From: Hirsutella rhossiliensis
Taxonomy: Eukaryota > Ascomycota > Sordariomycetes > Hypocreales > Ophiocordycipitaceae
Assembly: GCF_020360975.1 (NCBI RefSeq)
Contig: NW_025408684.1
Span: 1,302,001 to 1,366,000 of the forward strand
Length of the DNA: 64,000 nt
Direction: 5' to 3'
The position numbers were made by a program, and so were the translations under genes. The notes beneath the pieces were generated by a model, which was not told the origin of the DNA, did no database searches, and was given only the letters and a program-made list of their open reading frames with translations. Position 1 is the stretch's first letter. Every line of letters starts with the position of its first letter. Of the stretch, positions 62,599 to 64,000 are shown in pieces.

Positions 62599-64000
62599 AT
62601 GATGCCCTCCCCGGCAGTCCGGGCCCGAACGCTGCGGGCGTTTGTTCGCCATGGCACCAGAGTGAGTACCTGAATCTTGACGAGTCGCACCCAAGCTCAC
62701 ATGCAGCGTCTGCAGCCAACGTCCGTCTTCTCCAGATCCTTCTCGGCTTCGATCCGCCGCGCCAACATCAACAAGGTTTTCCCCTCGGCCTCGGAAGCCC
62801 TCCGAGACATGGAGCCCAACACGACGCTTCTGTGCGGTGGATTCGGCCTCTGCGGCGTCCCCGACACCCTCATCGACGAGGTCCTCGGCAAGCCCGACAT
62901 CAAGGGCTTGACGGCCGTGTCCAACAACGCCGGCACCGACAACTCGGGCCTCGGCAAGCTGCTCAAGACCAAGCAGGTCAAGAAGATGGTTGCCAGCTAC
63001 ATTGGCGAGAACAAGACGTTTGAAACCATGTACTTGACGGGTCAGGTCGAGCTCGAACTCACCCCCCAGGGCACCCTCGCCGAGCGCTGCGCCGCCGGCG
63101 GAAAGGGCATCCCGGCCTTTTACACGCCCGCCGCCTTTGGCACCGTCGTCCAGACGGGCGACCTGCCGCTCAAGAACAGCCCCGACGGCACGCCCGCCGA
63201 GTATTCGTACCCCAAGGATGTCAAGGTCTTCAACGGCAAGTCGTACCTGTTGGAGCACAGCATCGCCGGCGACTACGCCTTTGTCAAGGCCTACAAGGCC
63301 GACAAGCTGGGCAACTGCCAGTTCCGTCTTGCCGCCCACAACTTCAACGGAGCCATGGGCCGCAACGCCAAGATGACCATTGTCGAGGCCGAGCACATTG
63401 TCGAGCCCGGCGAGATCCCCCCCGAGGCCGTCCACCTGCCGGGCATCTACGTCAAGCGCGTCATCCAGAGCACGAGCGAAAAGCAGATTGAAAAGTACAC
63501 TTGGGCCAAGGACGACGACGGCGCCGATGCCAAGGCCGCCCTGGGCACCGGCGACACGGCCGCCAAGCGCGAGCGCATCGTACGCCGGGCGGCTAAGGAG
63601 TTCAAGAACGGCATGTATGCCAACCTCGGCATCGGCATGCCCATGCTCGCACCGGGCTTTGTCGGCCCCGACGTCGAGGTCCAGCTGCAGTCGGAGAACG
63701 GCATCCTCGGCCTGGGGCCGTACCCGAAAAAGGGCGACGAGGACGCCGACCTCATCAACGCCGGCAAGGAGACGGTGACGCTCAAGCGTGGGGCGGCCGT
63801 CTTTGGTAGCGAGGAGAGCTTCGGCATGATCCGCAGCGGCCGCATCGACCTCAGCATCCTCGGCGCCATGCAAGTCAGCGGCACGGGCGACCTGGCCAAC
63901 TGGATGCTGCCGGGCAAGGTCAAAGGCTTTGGCGGCGCCATGGACCTGGTGAGCAACCCGTCGGCCACAAAGGTGGTGGTGACCATGGAGCACACGGACA
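62599..64000 (+). CDS. Succinyl-CoA:3-ketoacid CoA-transferase, mitochondrial (3' end cut)
   Basis: This enzyme moves CoA from succinyl-CoA to acetoacetate or related acids in the mitochondrial matrix. Two exons are visible (62599-62661 and 62707 to the window end), giving at least 452 residues of about 510-520 expected. The first 40 residues are basic and hydroxylated ([18 protein letters not shown], then [13 protein letters not shown]), a mitochondrial presequence. The alpha part has [16 protein letters not shown] and [16 protein letters not shown]. The beta part starts near 325 with [21 protein letters not shown]. The catalytic Glu is at about 351 in [15 protein letters not shown] linker with ADDGA-like acidic residues separates the parts. 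In the intron, two in-frame acceptors (before 62707 or before 62716) are possible. The 520-codon frame on the opposite strand is a shadow. Confidence 0.93.

Noticed and set aside
62431..63993. 520-codon minus-strand open frame
   Set aside because: It lies opposite the CoA-transferase coding sequence; its composition (Leu/Gly/Val/Asp/Ala-rich) is the reverse reading of GC3-rich codons, and it matches no family.
1..64000. tRNA, rRNA, CRISPR array or transposon
   Set aside because: No T-arm GGTTCRANYCC box with a paired stem, no repeat-spacer array, no transposase or reverse transcriptase motif, and no long terminal repeats were seen by eye.

Overview
This window is nuclear DNA of a filamentous ascomycete (Pezizomycotina). 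It is most likely a Sordariomycete of the Hypocreales type. That inference rests on short GT-AG introns (mostly 50-120 nt), GC-rich third codon positions, pyrimidine-rich leaders before start codons, and a gene set that includes a metacaspase with a Q/P-rich prodomain, an ApsB/Pcp1-type coiled-coil protein and fungal Pom152. No rRNA, tRNA, transposon, CRISPR array or secondary-metabolite backbone gene is visible.

Layout. From 0.4 to 14.2 kb lie a DUF1917 protein, the NatC catalytic subunit (NAA30/MAK3), the triacylglycerol-forming acyltransferase LRO1, the endocytic actin regulator LDB17, the TORC2/PIP2 effector SLM1, and phosphatidylserine synthase CHO1. Four of these (LRO1, LDB17, SLM1, CHO1) act in membrane lipid or plasma-membrane homeostasis. 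From 14.7 to 36.6 kb the density falls: a broken CAP/PR-1 gene, a metzincin-type protease with a jacalin-like C-terminus, a 4.7 kb gap, a Whi5/Nrm1-type G1 repressor, a protein I do not recognise, a single-pass Ser/Thr-rich membrane protein, a DEDDh RNA exonuclease and a broken GNAT gene. After another gap of 3.6 kb come a metacaspase, the ApsB/Pcp1 protein, an F-box protein of FBXO21 type, a UCH-family deubiquitinase, nucleoporin POM152, SSU-processome component UTP22, and the start of mitochondrial succinyl-CoA:3-ketoacid CoA-transferase, cut by the window end.

The genes are mostly housekeeping and independently transcribed. Several pairs are divergent over 0.8-1.5 kb (ApsB/F-box, UCH/POM152, UTP22/CoA-transferase) and probably share promoters. 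Coding models below were built by reading splice sites and checking that codon phase is kept across each intron. Lengths are computed from those models.

I found no convincing multi-gene novel system. The most interesting items are two multiply disrupted genes, a protein of unknown family, a receptor-like membrane protein lacking a visible signal peptide, an ADK-repeat extension on the deubiquitinase, unusual introns (a likely GC-AG intron, a 400-nt metacaspase intron, several stop-free 3n introns), and intergenic DNA marked by short GGTA/CCTAGG and TGTAC palindromes.
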